The notes under the pieces were generated by a model. The model did not search any database, was not told the DNA's origin, and saw nothing but the letters and a program-made list of their open reading frames with translations. Shown piece after piece: positions 1 through 5,740 of a stretch of DNA of 6,034 nt. Source of the stretch: Planctomycetota bacterium (GTDB lineage: Bacteria; Planctomycetota; Phycisphaerae; Tepidisphaerales; Tepidisphaeraceae). A program made the translations under genes and the position numbers. The DNA lies in contig JAKORQ010000283.1 of assembly GCA_029777755.1 (NCBI GenBank), forward strand, positions 1 to 6,034, read 5' to 3'. Position 1 is the first letter of the stretch. Every line of letters starts with the position of its first letter.

Positions 1-328
1 CCGCGGTCTTGGGCTTTATCCGCCTGGTGTGCGAGAAGACATCGATCGTCCCCTCGTTGGCCTGATGCTGCGAGCGGGCCATCTGCTCGATGGCCTTGCC
101 TACCTCGTCGGCCGACAGCCATTCGCGGCGGCGCAACTGCTTCTGCATCACATCAATGACAGCGGCGGCCTTCGAGACAGCATCCTGATCGCCGGAGAGA
201 CGAAGTTCATCGTCGCGGGCGTAGACGTTCACTCCAAACGCCTCGCGCAGCATGCGCAGATGCCGATCGGACGCACCCAGGAGAGCTACCTTCTTTTCAG
301 GTTGTTCAACTACTATGTTCAGTGTCAC
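1..328 (-). CDS. phoH: PhoH-family ATPase, N-terminal fragment (3' end outside window)
   Basis: PhoH-like proteins are cytoplasmic P-loop ATPases, often linked to RNA metabolism and phosphate stress. The 109 visible codons, read right to left, give the family's N-terminal region. It opens with VALLGASDRHLRMLREAFGV (residues 14-33), followed by the KH-like stretch VYARDDELRLSGDQDAV (35-51) and a helix VIDVMQKQLRRREWLS (58-72). It ends in RRIKPKTA (102-109), the segment that normally directly precedes the Walker A ATP-binding core, which would lie beyond the edge. The frame is open to the first base, so the gene is truncated by the window and not broken. The start is taken as GTG at 326-328, because an in-frame TAG lies six codons upstream (TAG AAG CAT AAG AAC GTG) with no ATG between them. 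Only a weak AGAAG precedes it. The gene runs divergently from the operon on the other side. I recognise the family firmly; the start is less certain. Confidence 0.88.
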   Translation of the reverse strand, partial: MTLNIVVEQPEKKVALLGASDRHLRMLREAFGVNVYARDDELRLSGDQDAVSKAAAVIDVMQKQLRRREWLSADEVGKAIEQMARSQHQANEGTIDVFSHTRRIKPKTA

Positions 329-660
329 GTTCTTATGCTTCTACCTCATAGACGCCGCCGGGTTGATGACGACGCAACAAGGTTAGGTATTGTTTCATGT
401 CCGGGGGAGGATGTCGAGCCGATGAAAGCACGCAACGGGCGAGGCAGATCACCACACGCTGCTATATTAGCCATAACTCTTGCAACCGCAAATAGTTGAG
501 ATTGTCGAAGCGATGGGTCGCGGCACTGTAATACGCCTCCTCTGGATCGTTGCAAAAGACATATCCGATTCAGGCGGCGCCACTGTCCGGCAGGGCATAT
601 GCTGGGCATCTGTAACGAGTAATCCGCTTCGCAAGAGCGTGCGGTAACCCAGTATCACTC
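329..660. other. Divergent intergenic region, left part, no gene seen
   Basis: This stretch separates the phoH start from the regulatory cluster of the operon. Short open frames exist on both strands (for example 467-658 minus), but none has a ribosome binding site, recognisable motif or family pattern. No tRNA, rRNA or known riboswitch fold is recognisable by eye. Apart from the weak minus-strand promoter noted at 464-492, I see nothing supportable here. Confidence 0.5.
464..492 (-). promoter_or_regulatory. Possible phoH promoter
   Basis: Reading the minus strand, TTTGCG (plus 487-492) is followed after 17 nt by TAATAT (plus 464-469). This would start transcription near 457 and give a leader of about 130 nt before the phoH GTG. 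The -10 matches the consensus at 4 of 6 positions and the -35 at 3 of 6. Position and spacing are the main support, so this is a weak call. Confidence 0.25.
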
Positions 661-679
661 GACGGAAAAAGCAACTGCA

Positions 680-720
680 ATGTAAGATGTATCATCATGT
701 AATAGAAGAAGTTATGTAAT
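680..720 (+). repeat. Three ATGTAA direct repeats at 17-nt period
   Basis: ATGTAA occurs at 680-685, 697-702 and 714-719, exactly 17 nt apart start to start. The last two extend to ATGTAAT. An inverted copy, TTACAT, lies at 758-763 inside the spacer of the promoter that follows. The region is much more AT-rich than the flanking genes. Such phased short repeats upstream of a regulator gene may be protein-binding sites, but no known factor with this motif is recognised. Confidence 0.45.
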
Positions 721-722
721 GG

Positions 723-740
723 CCTGTCGCCGCTGACAGG
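723..740. promoter_or_regulatory. Candidate operator: 18-bp palindrome centred on CG
   Basis: The bases CCTGTC-GCCGCT-GACAGG form perfect 6-bp arms around a six-base centre containing CG. They end 7 bp before the -35 box of the regulator's promoter. LacI-family proteins typically bind even-length palindromes with a central CG, so this is the best candidate for the site bound by the regulator encoded just downstream. Alternatively, the arms plus the TTTTT at 742-746 could be a weak terminator for transcripts entering from the left, although no plus-strand gene lies there. Confidence 0.4.
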
Positions 741-747
741 ATTTTTA

Positions 748-776
748 TTGCATGTTTTTACATTTTAAGGCATAAT
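748..776 (+). promoter_or_regulatory. Sigma-70-type promoter of the lacI-like gene and operon
   Basis: TTGCAT at 748-753 and CATAAT at 771-776 are separated by exactly 17 bp. The -10 matches TATAAT at 5 of 6 positions and the -35 matches TTGACA at 4 of 6. Transcription would begin near 783, only about 8 nt before the ATG at 791, so the mRNA would be nearly leaderless. The spacer carries TTACAT, an inverted copy of the upstream ATGTAA repeats. Confidence 0.55.
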
Positions 777-790
777 GTCATGTGCATTTT

Positions 791-1810
791 ATGGCTGTCA
801 CCATCGCTGACATTGCCGATCGCCTGAATATCTCAATAGCCACCGTTTCCAGGTCGCTGGCGCAGGATCGCCGTGTGCACCCAGCCACCCGGGCGAAGGT
901 CGCCCAGGTGGCAATGGAGCTTGGCTACCAGGGGCGTTCCCGCCGGCAACGCAAGGACAGCTCCCGGAAATTCCGTATCGCAGTCGTGTTGCAGGGGCCC
1001 GGCTATCAGGGAAGTATCAATGCCATAAAGATTCTCGAGGGGCTAACCGCCGAGGCCGATGGCGCCGGCGCCCGCGTGAGCGTCGGGCTGGCGCCCCAGC
1101 ACGATTCCTCGGGCGTTACCCTGCCGGCCGTCTGTTCGCCCAATTCCTGCGACCTCACGATTCTCATGGGCCGCCATGATCCAGCGCTGGTCAGCGAACT
1201 GGTGAAGCATTGCCATGTGGTAAGCGCCACGACTCGCTATGAGTCGATCCCGCACGACCAGGCCGATACGGCCGACTTCTGGGGTATGCATCACCTGGCG
1301 ATGCGTGTCCTGGAGAAGGGACACAGGAAGCTTGCCTGGGTTCCCGAGGCCACGATCAATACCGGGTCATTTGAGGATGTTCGCCGGGCCGGCCTGATGC
1401 AGGCCTGCCTGAAGCACCACATCCAGTTGTCCGACGTCCACTGGCTTGATGCGCGGGTGTTTGACGAGAACGCGGACGTGAATCCCAGGCGAATCAAGCG
1501 CCTGCTGGATGATGGCGTTACCTGTTTCGTCTGTGTCACCGACCGCGTTGCGTTCCAGATCATTGGGCAGATGCATCGCTGGGGCATCGATGTCCCCGGG
1601 CGCGTCAGCGTCACCGGGTTTGACGCGGTGCAGAGCTACATGCCCAGCGCTCCGCCTACGCTCACGAGCATCGATCCCTCATGGGTCGAGATTGGCAGGG
1701 CGGCCATGAGCCTGGCGCTGCGGCGGCTCACGCAGCCCTCGGCGCCGCACATGACTGTCACCGTTGGTTTTCGCTTCGTAGAGGGCGACACACTGGCAGA
1801 ACCGCACTAG
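791..1810 (+). CDS. LacI-family transcriptional regulator
   Basis: This is a 339-residue DNA-binding regulator, the usual length for the family. LacI/GalR proteins bind operators as dimers and release or tighten on binding a sugar-like effector. The helix-turn-helix covers residues 4-23 (TIADIADRLNISIATVSRSL), followed by the third helix around VHPATRAKVAQVAMELGY. A periplasmic-binding-protein-like effector domain runs from about residue 61 (FRIAVVLQGP) to the end. It includes GHRKLAWV (177-184), DGVTCFVCVTDRVAFQII (241-258), RVSVTGFDAV (271-280) and LTSIDPSWVEIGRAAM (291-306), all classic positions of the family. The hinge is unusual: GYQGRSRRQRKD replaces the normal PNxxARxL helix. ATG at 791 is preferred because family members start a few residues before TIxDIA. 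An in-frame GTG at 782 would add three residues. Neither has a clear Shine-Dalgarno. It is the first gene of the likely operon, and may repress or activate its own promoter. The effector is unknown. Confidence 0.93.
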   Translation: MAVTIADIADRLNISIATVSRSLAQDRRVHPATRAKVAQVAMELGYQGRSRRQRKDSSRKFRIAVVLQGPGYQGSINAIKILEGLTAEADGAGARVSVGLAPQHDSSGVTLPAVCSPNSCDLTILMGRHDPALVSELVKHCHVVSATTRYESIPHDQADTADFWGMHHLAMRVLEKGHRKLAWVPEATINTGSFEDVRRAGLMQACLKHHIQLSDVHWLDARVFDENADVNPRRIKRLLDDGVTCFVCVTDRVAFQIIGQMHRWGIDVPGRVSVTGFDAVQSYMPSAPPTLTSIDPSWVEIGRAAMSLALRRLTQPSAPHMTVTVGFRFVEGDTLAEPH

Positions 1811-1820
1811 GGCACATATG

Positions 1821-1834
1821 CGTGCAGGAGCACG
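1821..1834 (+). repeat. Small intercistronic inverted repeat
   Basis: CGTGC-AGGA-GCACG gives a 5-bp stem with a 4-nt loop between the regulator's stop and the pseudopilin's ribosome binding site. There is no T-tract after it, so it is not an intrinsic terminator. The loop and its 3' flank contain a spurious AGGAG that is not near a start codon. It may be chance. Confidence 0.3.
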
Positions 1835-1843
1835 TCAGATCAC

Positions 1844-1850
1844 AAGGAGA
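1844..1850 (+). promoter_or_regulatory. Ribosome binding site deciding the pseudopilin start
   Basis: AAGGAGA lies 6-7 nt before the ATG at 1857. It settles the start there, against an in-frame ATG at 1818 that would add 13 residues in front of the pilin leader and has no such site. Confidence 0.8.
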
Positions 1851-1856
1851 GACCCC

Positions 1857-2534
1857 ATGGGTCACAATAAAAGAGCCTTCACGCTGGTCGAGTTGCTGGT
1901 CGTCATAGGCATCATCGCGATGCTGATTGCAATTCTCCTGCCTTCGCTGAACCGCGCCAGGCAGGCGGCCATCTCAGTGGCCTGCCAGAGCGGCTTGCGC
2001 CAGATCGGCCTGGCACTGGAGATGTACTGCGACGACTACAAGGGAATCTTGCCCAACTTCGCGCAGGATCATCCGTCTTGGCCCGATCCGCCCATCGAGC
2101 CTGACTGGAAGCTCCAGCTCTACCCCTATGCAGGGACTCCCGATCCCTACAAGGACCCGAAGGTGGAGGGCAACAACTACGGCATCTGGCATTGCCCCGG
2201 CGACGACATCTACGAGTTCCACTGGCGCAATGTCTGGTCCTACGGCGGCAACGCGCACCTTAATGACTTTGTCCGCGTGGCCAGCGGCATGGACTGGTTC
2301 TATATCAAGAAGCCACGCATCCGGCGGCCGTCGGAGATCGTGGTGGCCATGGACTGTACCTATGACAACTATGGCTTCGCGGCCGTGAACCAGTGGTTCC
2401 CCTGGCTCGACAGGTGGATAAGCTGGAGGCACAACAACTCCACCAATATCCTCTATGCCGACGGGCATGTCGAGCCGATGCAGAAGTCTGCCTTCAACCT
2501 GGAAGACTTCAAGAAGATGATGTTCGATCAGTAG
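1857..2534 (+). CDS. Pseudopilin-like protein with prepilin leader and H-X9-DG domain
   Basis: This 225-residue protein has a short type IV prepilin/type II secretion leader, MGHNKRA, then FTLVELLVVIGIIAMLIAIL (residues 8-27). Prepilin peptidase is expected to cut between A7 and F8; A at -1 instead of the common G is frequent in planctomycete homologues, and E12 is the conserved Glu +5. The hydrophobic helix continues into LLPSLNRARQAA, and SGLRQIGLALEMYCDDYKG (45-63) is typical of the family. Near the C-terminus, H192 is followed after exactly nine residues by D202-G203 (RHNNSTNILYADGHVE), the H-X9-DG signature of processing-associated pseudopilins. These proteins occur in dozens of copies in planctomycetes and Lentisphaerae. 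They are thought to be envelope-bound, but their role is not established. Here it sits 46 nt after the regulator and before two secreted proteins, which suggests a part in export, surface display or substrate contact. No pilus assembly genes are in the window. Confidence 0.92.
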   Translation: MGHNKRAFTLVELLVVIGIIAMLIAILLPSLNRARQAAISVACQSGLRQIGLALEMYCDDYKGILPNFAQDHPSWPDPPIEPDWKLQLYPYAGTPDPYKDPKVEGNNYGIWHCPGDDIYEFHWRNVWSYGGNAHLNDFVRVASGMDWFYIKKPRIRRPSEIVVAMDCTYDNYGFAAVNQWFPWLDRWISWRHNNSTNILYADGHVEPMQKSAFNLEDFKKMMFDQ

Positions 2535-2543
2535 CATTTCCTT

Positions 2544-2570
2544 GCTGACGCGGTACTGGAGCCGCGCAGC
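2544..2570 (+). repeat. Strong hairpin between pseudopilin and PEP-CTERM genes
   Basis: GCTG-A-CGCGG pairs with CCGCG-CAGC around the loop TACTGGAG. This makes nine base pairs with one bulged A (2548), starting 10 nt after the pseudopilin stop. The bases after it (ACAAGACACG) contain no T-run, so an intrinsic terminator is unlikely. A structure protecting the upstream message end or lowering downstream expression is possible. Confidence 0.5.
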
Positions 2571-2603
2571 ACAAGACACGATGGCACTATTTCAGGAGGC
2601 GTC

Positions 2604-3368
2604 ATGAAAATTCAGGTCACAGCGGCTGTGGCGTCAGCTATTCTGGGCATTTCCTCGGCGGCTCACGCCACCATCCTGATCAGGAACGATTTCTCGCAGG
2701 TGAACGTTGCGTACGACGGATCCATCGGCGTGACGAATCTCGACAGCTCGCCCGTGCTCCCGGCGCAGGCGCCCGGCGGCGGCCGATTCGATCCCCCGTG
2801 GCAGAACTTCTCGGGCATCGAGGGCGGACCGGGACAGTCCTTCGCCTGGCAGCGCAACATCGGCGATTCTTACGACCACGACAACGACCCCTCCACCCCC
2901 AATATCGCCATCCCCGGTGGCATCGAGATAAACGGCTGGGACCAGAGCTATCCGGGCATCCTGGTCATCACCGTGACCGCGCCGGAGGACATCCCGGCCG
3001 GGCAGGGCGTGATCAAGTTCTGGGCCGCTTTCCGCCAGAGCATCACCGGCGGCCAGGTGCAGATCGCCAACATCACCCAGGGCATCGACGCCCTACCGCC
3101 GACGACGATTCTCGATCACGGCATCATCGTCGATGAGGGCGGGACCGAGTGGGATTTCCGTAAGGAGTGGAAGTACAACGAATTTTCCACCATCACCCCC
3201 ATTTCGGCCGGGGATGAACTGCAGGTGATCTTCACCTCTGGCACGGAGATCGGCGACGCCGGCCTGGAACTGACAGACCTCACCTTCGAGACGGTTGTCC
3301 CCGAGCCGACATCGATCGGTTTGGTGGCGATGTGTGCCGGTGTCCTTCTCCGTCGGCGCCGGCACTAG
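2604..3368 (+). CDS. Secreted PEP-CTERM protein of unknown function
   Basis: This is a 254-residue exported protein. A Sec signal peptide covers residues 1-22 (hydrophobic VTAAVASAILGISSA, likely cut after AHA). The C-terminus is a PEP-CTERM sorting signal: VPEP at 232-235, a hydrophobic segment SIGLVAMCAGVLL at 237-249, and RRRRH at the end. In systems with this signal an exosortase cleaves near PEP in the cytoplasmic membrane and the protein passes to the outer envelope or matrix; no exosortase gene is visible here. The middle part looks like a beta-sandwich (alternating strands such as ILVITVTA, GVIKFWAAF, ELQVIFTSGTEI, LELTDLTFETV). It also has an acidic DxDxD run, DHDND at 91-95, that could hold a metal such as calcium, but this is inference. 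I do not recognise a named domain. AGGAGG at 2594-2599 is a strong ribosome binding site, spaced rather tightly (4 nt). The protein may bind the substrate or anchor activity at the surface. Confidence 0.88.
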   Translation: MKIQVTAAVASAILGISSAAHATILIRNDFSQVNVAYDGSIGVTNLDSSPVLPAQAPGGGRFDPPWQNFSGIEGGPGQSFAWQRNIGDSYDHDNDPSTPNIAIPGGIEINGWDQSYPGILVITVTAPEDIPAGQGVIKFWAAFRQSITGGQVQIANITQGIDALPPTTILDHGIIVDEGGTEWDFRKEWKYNEFSTITPISAGDELQVIFTSGTEIGDAGLELTDLTFETVVPEPTSIGLVAMCAGVLLRRRRH

Positions 3369-3395
3369 GTCGATATGGATTCTGTAATTTCACCC

Positions 3396-3421
3396 CAGCC
3401 GCCCGCACACCACGGCGGCTG
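3396..3421 (+). repeat. Perfect 8-bp hairpin between PEP-CTERM and hydrolase genes
   Basis: CAGCCGCC at 3396-3403 pairs with GGCGGCTG at 3414-3421 around a 10-nt loop. The following ACGATTCGATTCT has scattered T but no run, so termination would be weak at most. A second compact palindrome, TCGCGC-A-GCGCGA at 3436-3448, follows before the hydrolase's ribosome binding site. Partial termination or RNA processing that lowers hydrolase expression is possible. Confidence 0.45.
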
Positions 3422-3470
3422 ACGATTCGATTCTCTCGCGCAGCGCGAAGTGCAACGTGCGAAGCAGGAC

Positions 3471-3475
3471 AGGAG
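3471..3475 (+). promoter_or_regulatory. Ribosome binding site deciding the hydrolase start
   Basis: AGGAG is followed by a 7-nt spacer and ATG at 3483. This start places a clean signal peptide at the N-terminus. The upstream in-frame GTG at 3450 would add eleven polar and charged residues in front of it and lacks a comparable site. Confidence 0.8.
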
Positions 3476-3482
3476 TCTGTGT

Positions 3483-5447
3483 ATGCTCAAGTTGTCGCTA
3501 GTGTTGTTGGCCATGATCTTGCTGGGTACTGGTTTTTCCGCAGCGCAAACGCCGGCGGTCAAGTACGACTATCCGCCACAGCCCAGCCTTGACCTGATGA
3601 ACCAGACCGACGCTGACCGCACGGTCCTCATCGACGGCAACGACCAGAGCGCATCCTGGGGCACCTGGGACTGCAAGACCTTCGTCATCGACTGGAACTT
3701 CGCCGCGCCGGTGAGGGTCCGCTCGCTACAGGTGGCCATTCATCACCCCGTGAATCCCGACACCGATGCTACACACCCGCGCCTGCTACAGCTTTTTGCC
3801 GCAGGAGAGGATGGCCAGTTCGACGATGAGCCGAATGTGACTCTGCCCATCCCGTTCCAGAAGGGGGCGATCCAGAGGATCTCCCTGCCCGTGCCCGGCG
3901 ATGGAATCTGCGCCCGCAGCCTTCGCACCCGCTTTGAGGGGACGAATCGTCAGATCGTCATCGGCGAAGTCACCTTTGAGACGCAAACCATTTCTGACGA
4001 GGAGCTGAACGCATGGCTCCAGGCGGCCGCCGCCGCCAAGCCTGATCCGCTCAAGCCGGTGACATTTCTCCCGCCCAGGCCGATCGATCTGCCAGCCCCG
4101 CCGCAGAAGTCCATCTTCGGCGCCGCCGGGCATATGCTGCACACCGACCATTTCTACCCCGGCCATTTCTCGCAGTACTGGCGCATGGAGTACACGCTGC
4201 CATTCATGCAGCTGCTGCGAATCTCATCCGTACGCGAGCCGATCTACCAGGACTACTTCAAGGAGGAACTGGCCGAAAACCGCAAGCTCGTTGAACAGTA
4301 TATTGCCGCGTACGACCGTGCCGGGATCAACGTGGTGATCTGCGCCATCGTCTCCAACTCCGGCGGCGACGGGAAGCCCGGCGAACCCGGCCTGGAGTCC
4401 TTCTGCCGCTGGATCGCCGACATGGCAAAGCGCTACCGCTGCATCGAGGCGGTGGAGATCGGCAACGAGCCTAACCTTCCGCCATTCTGGAAGCACAGCT
4501 ACCAGGACTATGTCGACTCTGCCCGTGAGGTGGCGCGCCTGCTGCGCCAGGAGAAGCCGGATCTGCCGATCATCGTAGGCTCCTTCTCCGGGATGGGCGG
4601 CGTGTGGATGCGCCCCGACATGCTGGCCGAGGCCGGCAGCGAGGAGCGCGACCAGGCCATCTACTGGGCCATCAAGTGCTTCGAGGCCGGCCTGCTGGAG
4701 TTTGCCGATGGAGTGAGCGCGCATCCTTACTGCGAGAGCGAGACTCAGCCGGAGGGCGGCGTGTTCCTGCAGTCGCGCAAAGATCCCAATGGCTACGAAA
4801 AGGAACTGGTCGACTTCTGGACGCTTGTTGAGAAGTACAACGTCAACCGTCGGCCGCTGAAGCTATATTTCACGGAGCTGGGATATGAGATAACCTCGAC
4901 GCGCGATGCTCAGTGGCAGGCCGATTACCTCAGCCGCCACATGCTGATCCTGCTGGCCGCCCGCGTGAACCGCGGCCTGCCGATCGAGCGCGTCCACTGG
5001 TATGACTTCAAGGAGGATGACGCGGTAGTGGGCGCCTCGGGCTGGGGCCTGGTGGCTAACAACATATCGCACGTGCGCCCGGCATATGTGGCCTATCAGC
5101 AGATCGCGAAAACGTTCGGCGATCCCGACGACCTTGTGCCGATCGACGTGAATCCGGTCTTCAACAACTGGCCGGAAAGCATCAAGCACTTCGCCTGGCA
5201 GCGCAAGAGCGACGGCGCGATCGTCGTGCCGTTCTGGCGCATGGACCAGCTACAGAAGAAGGATGTGGACTTTGACTCTGAGCTGACACTGGAGCTGCCC
5301 GAGTCATTCACGGTATCGCGCATGGATGTGATGGACCTGCACGCCAACCAGCCGCTGCCGGTCGGCTTCCACCAGGAGGGCCGCACACTCAAGACCGCGG
5401 TACACATCACCCGCCGCGCCGCATGGCTAATCCTCCACGCCCAGTAA
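3483..5447 (+). CDS. Secreted clan GH-A-like glycoside hydrolase with N-terminal beta-sandwich
   Basis: This 654-residue protein is predicted to be exported and to cut glycosidic bonds in a polysaccharide or oligosaccharide. A signal peptide spans about residues 1-21 (KLSLVLLAMILLGTGFSAA). Residues ~35-167 have the pattern of a discoidin/F5-8 galactose-binding-like domain (VLIDGNDQSASWGTWD at 48-63, ending IVIGEVTFE). Residues ~210-545 look like a TIM barrel with retaining clan-A marks. EIGNEPN at 325-331 gives E329 as acid/base after strand 4, VSAHPY lies at 411-416 on about strand 6, and LYFTELGYE at 461-469 gives E465 as nucleophile on strand 7. WYDFKEDD (506-513) then WGLV...VRPAYVAY forms the strand 8 region. 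A small C-terminal beta domain (~550-654) follows. The NEPN and WYDF pattern resembles GH39 or GH5-type enzymes, but I cannot assign a family or substrate. It lies 114 nt after the PEP-CTERM gene and is the last gene of the likely operon. Confidence 0.87.
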   Translation: MLKLSLVLLAMILLGTGFSAAQTPAVKYDYPPQPSLDLMNQTDADRTVLIDGNDQSASWGTWDCKTFVIDWNFAAPVRVRSLQVAIHHPVNPDTDATHPRLLQLFAAGEDGQFDDEPNVTLPIPFQKGAIQRISLPVPGDGICARSLRTRFEGTNRQIVIGEVTFETQTISDEELNAWLQAAAAAKPDPLKPVTFLPPRPIDLPAPPQKSIFGAAGHMLHTDHFYPGHFSQYWRMEYTLPFMQLLRISSVREPIYQDYFKEELAENRKLVEQYIAAYDRAGINVVICAIVSNSGGDGKPGEPGLESFCRWIADMAKRYRCIEAVEIGNEPNLPPFWKHSYQDYVDSAREVARLLRQEKPDLPIIVGSFSGMGGVWMRPDMLAEAGSEERDQAIYWAIKCFEAGLLEFADGVSAHPYCESETQPEGGVFLQSRKDPNGYEKELVDFWTLVEKYNVNRRPLKLYFTELGYEITSTRDAQWQADYLSRHMLILLAARVNRGLPIERVHWYDFKEDDAVVGASGWGLVANNISHVRPAYVAYQQIAKTFGDPDDLVPIDVNPVFNNWPESIKHFAWQRKSDGAIVVPFWRMDQLQKKDVDFDSELTLELPESFTVSRMDVMDLHANQPLPVGFHQEGRTLKTAVHITRRAAWLILHAQ

Positions 5448-5672
5448 CCGGGCCAGGTGCAGCAGGGCCGCAAAGCATTCAGAAGTGAGAGATCAAGGAC
5501 CTGAGAAGGGCGGTCGGTCGAGCCTGGACTAGATCAATTGGAGCGGGCGGTCGCCGGCGGTATCAGTAGAGAAAATCCGCCGGAACTGCGGGAGCCAGGG
5601 CGATCCTCGGCGAACACGCACGCTCAGAGCCATGCAATCCGGGCGACTGCAAACGCGGAGTCAATCAACAGC
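5448..5672. other. Intergenic region between hydrolase and CRISPR array, with one hairpin
   Basis: No gene is seen here. The one clear structure is CCGGCGG at 5554-5560 pairing with CCGCCGG at 5577-5583 around a 16-nt loop. It has no T-tract on either strand, so it is not a convincing terminator for the operon or for the oncoming CRISPR transcript. An isolated GGGCGAC at 5641-5647 repeats the end of the CRISPR repeat without further similarity. Confidence 0.5.
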
Positions 5673-5705
5673 CACGATGCACAGCGCAACGTGTGATTGG
5701 GCGAC
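5673..5705 (-). repeat. Ghost CRISPR repeat, half eroded
   Basis: The right half, CGTGTGATTGGGCGAC (5690-5705), matches positions 18-33 of the array repeat at 14 of 16 bases. It is followed by 35 nt (5706-5740) and then the first recognisable repeat at 5741. That is exactly the spacing of the other units, so this is probably a decayed oldest repeat. The left half no longer matches in register. A piece resembling repeat positions 1-16 (11 of 16, with TCAATC intact) lies at 5658-5673, which would fit a 15-nt insertion, but that is speculative. Confidence 0.6.
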
Positions 5706-5740
5706 CTCGTTTTCGCATTCCCACTCGACCGCCCACACAT

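Noticed and set aside
29..499. Open frame of 156 codons on the plus strand
   Set aside because: It is antisense to the phoH fragment, whose minus-strand translation matches a known family; the right part is intergenic and has no protein-like pattern.
467..658. Minus-strand open frame upstream of phoH
   Set aside because: No ribosome binding site, no recognisable motif and no domain-like composition; probably chance in intergenic DNA.
742..746. T-run after the 723-740 palindrome, considered as a terminator
   Set aside because: Only five T after a 6-bp stem, no plus-strand gene upstream, and the site abuts a promoter, so an operator reading fits better.
1974..2579. Long minus-strand open frame opposite the pseudopilin gene
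   Set aside because: It is a shadow of a GC-rich coding gene whose plus-strand product has exact family motifs.
5554..5583. GC-rich hairpin considered as the operon terminator
   Set aside because: No T-tract on either strand and a large 16-nt loop.
5641..5647. GGGCGAC, identical to seven bases near the end of the CRISPR repeat, considered as a further ghost repeat
   Set aside because: The rest of the 33-nt register does not match and the distance to the next unit is out of phase.
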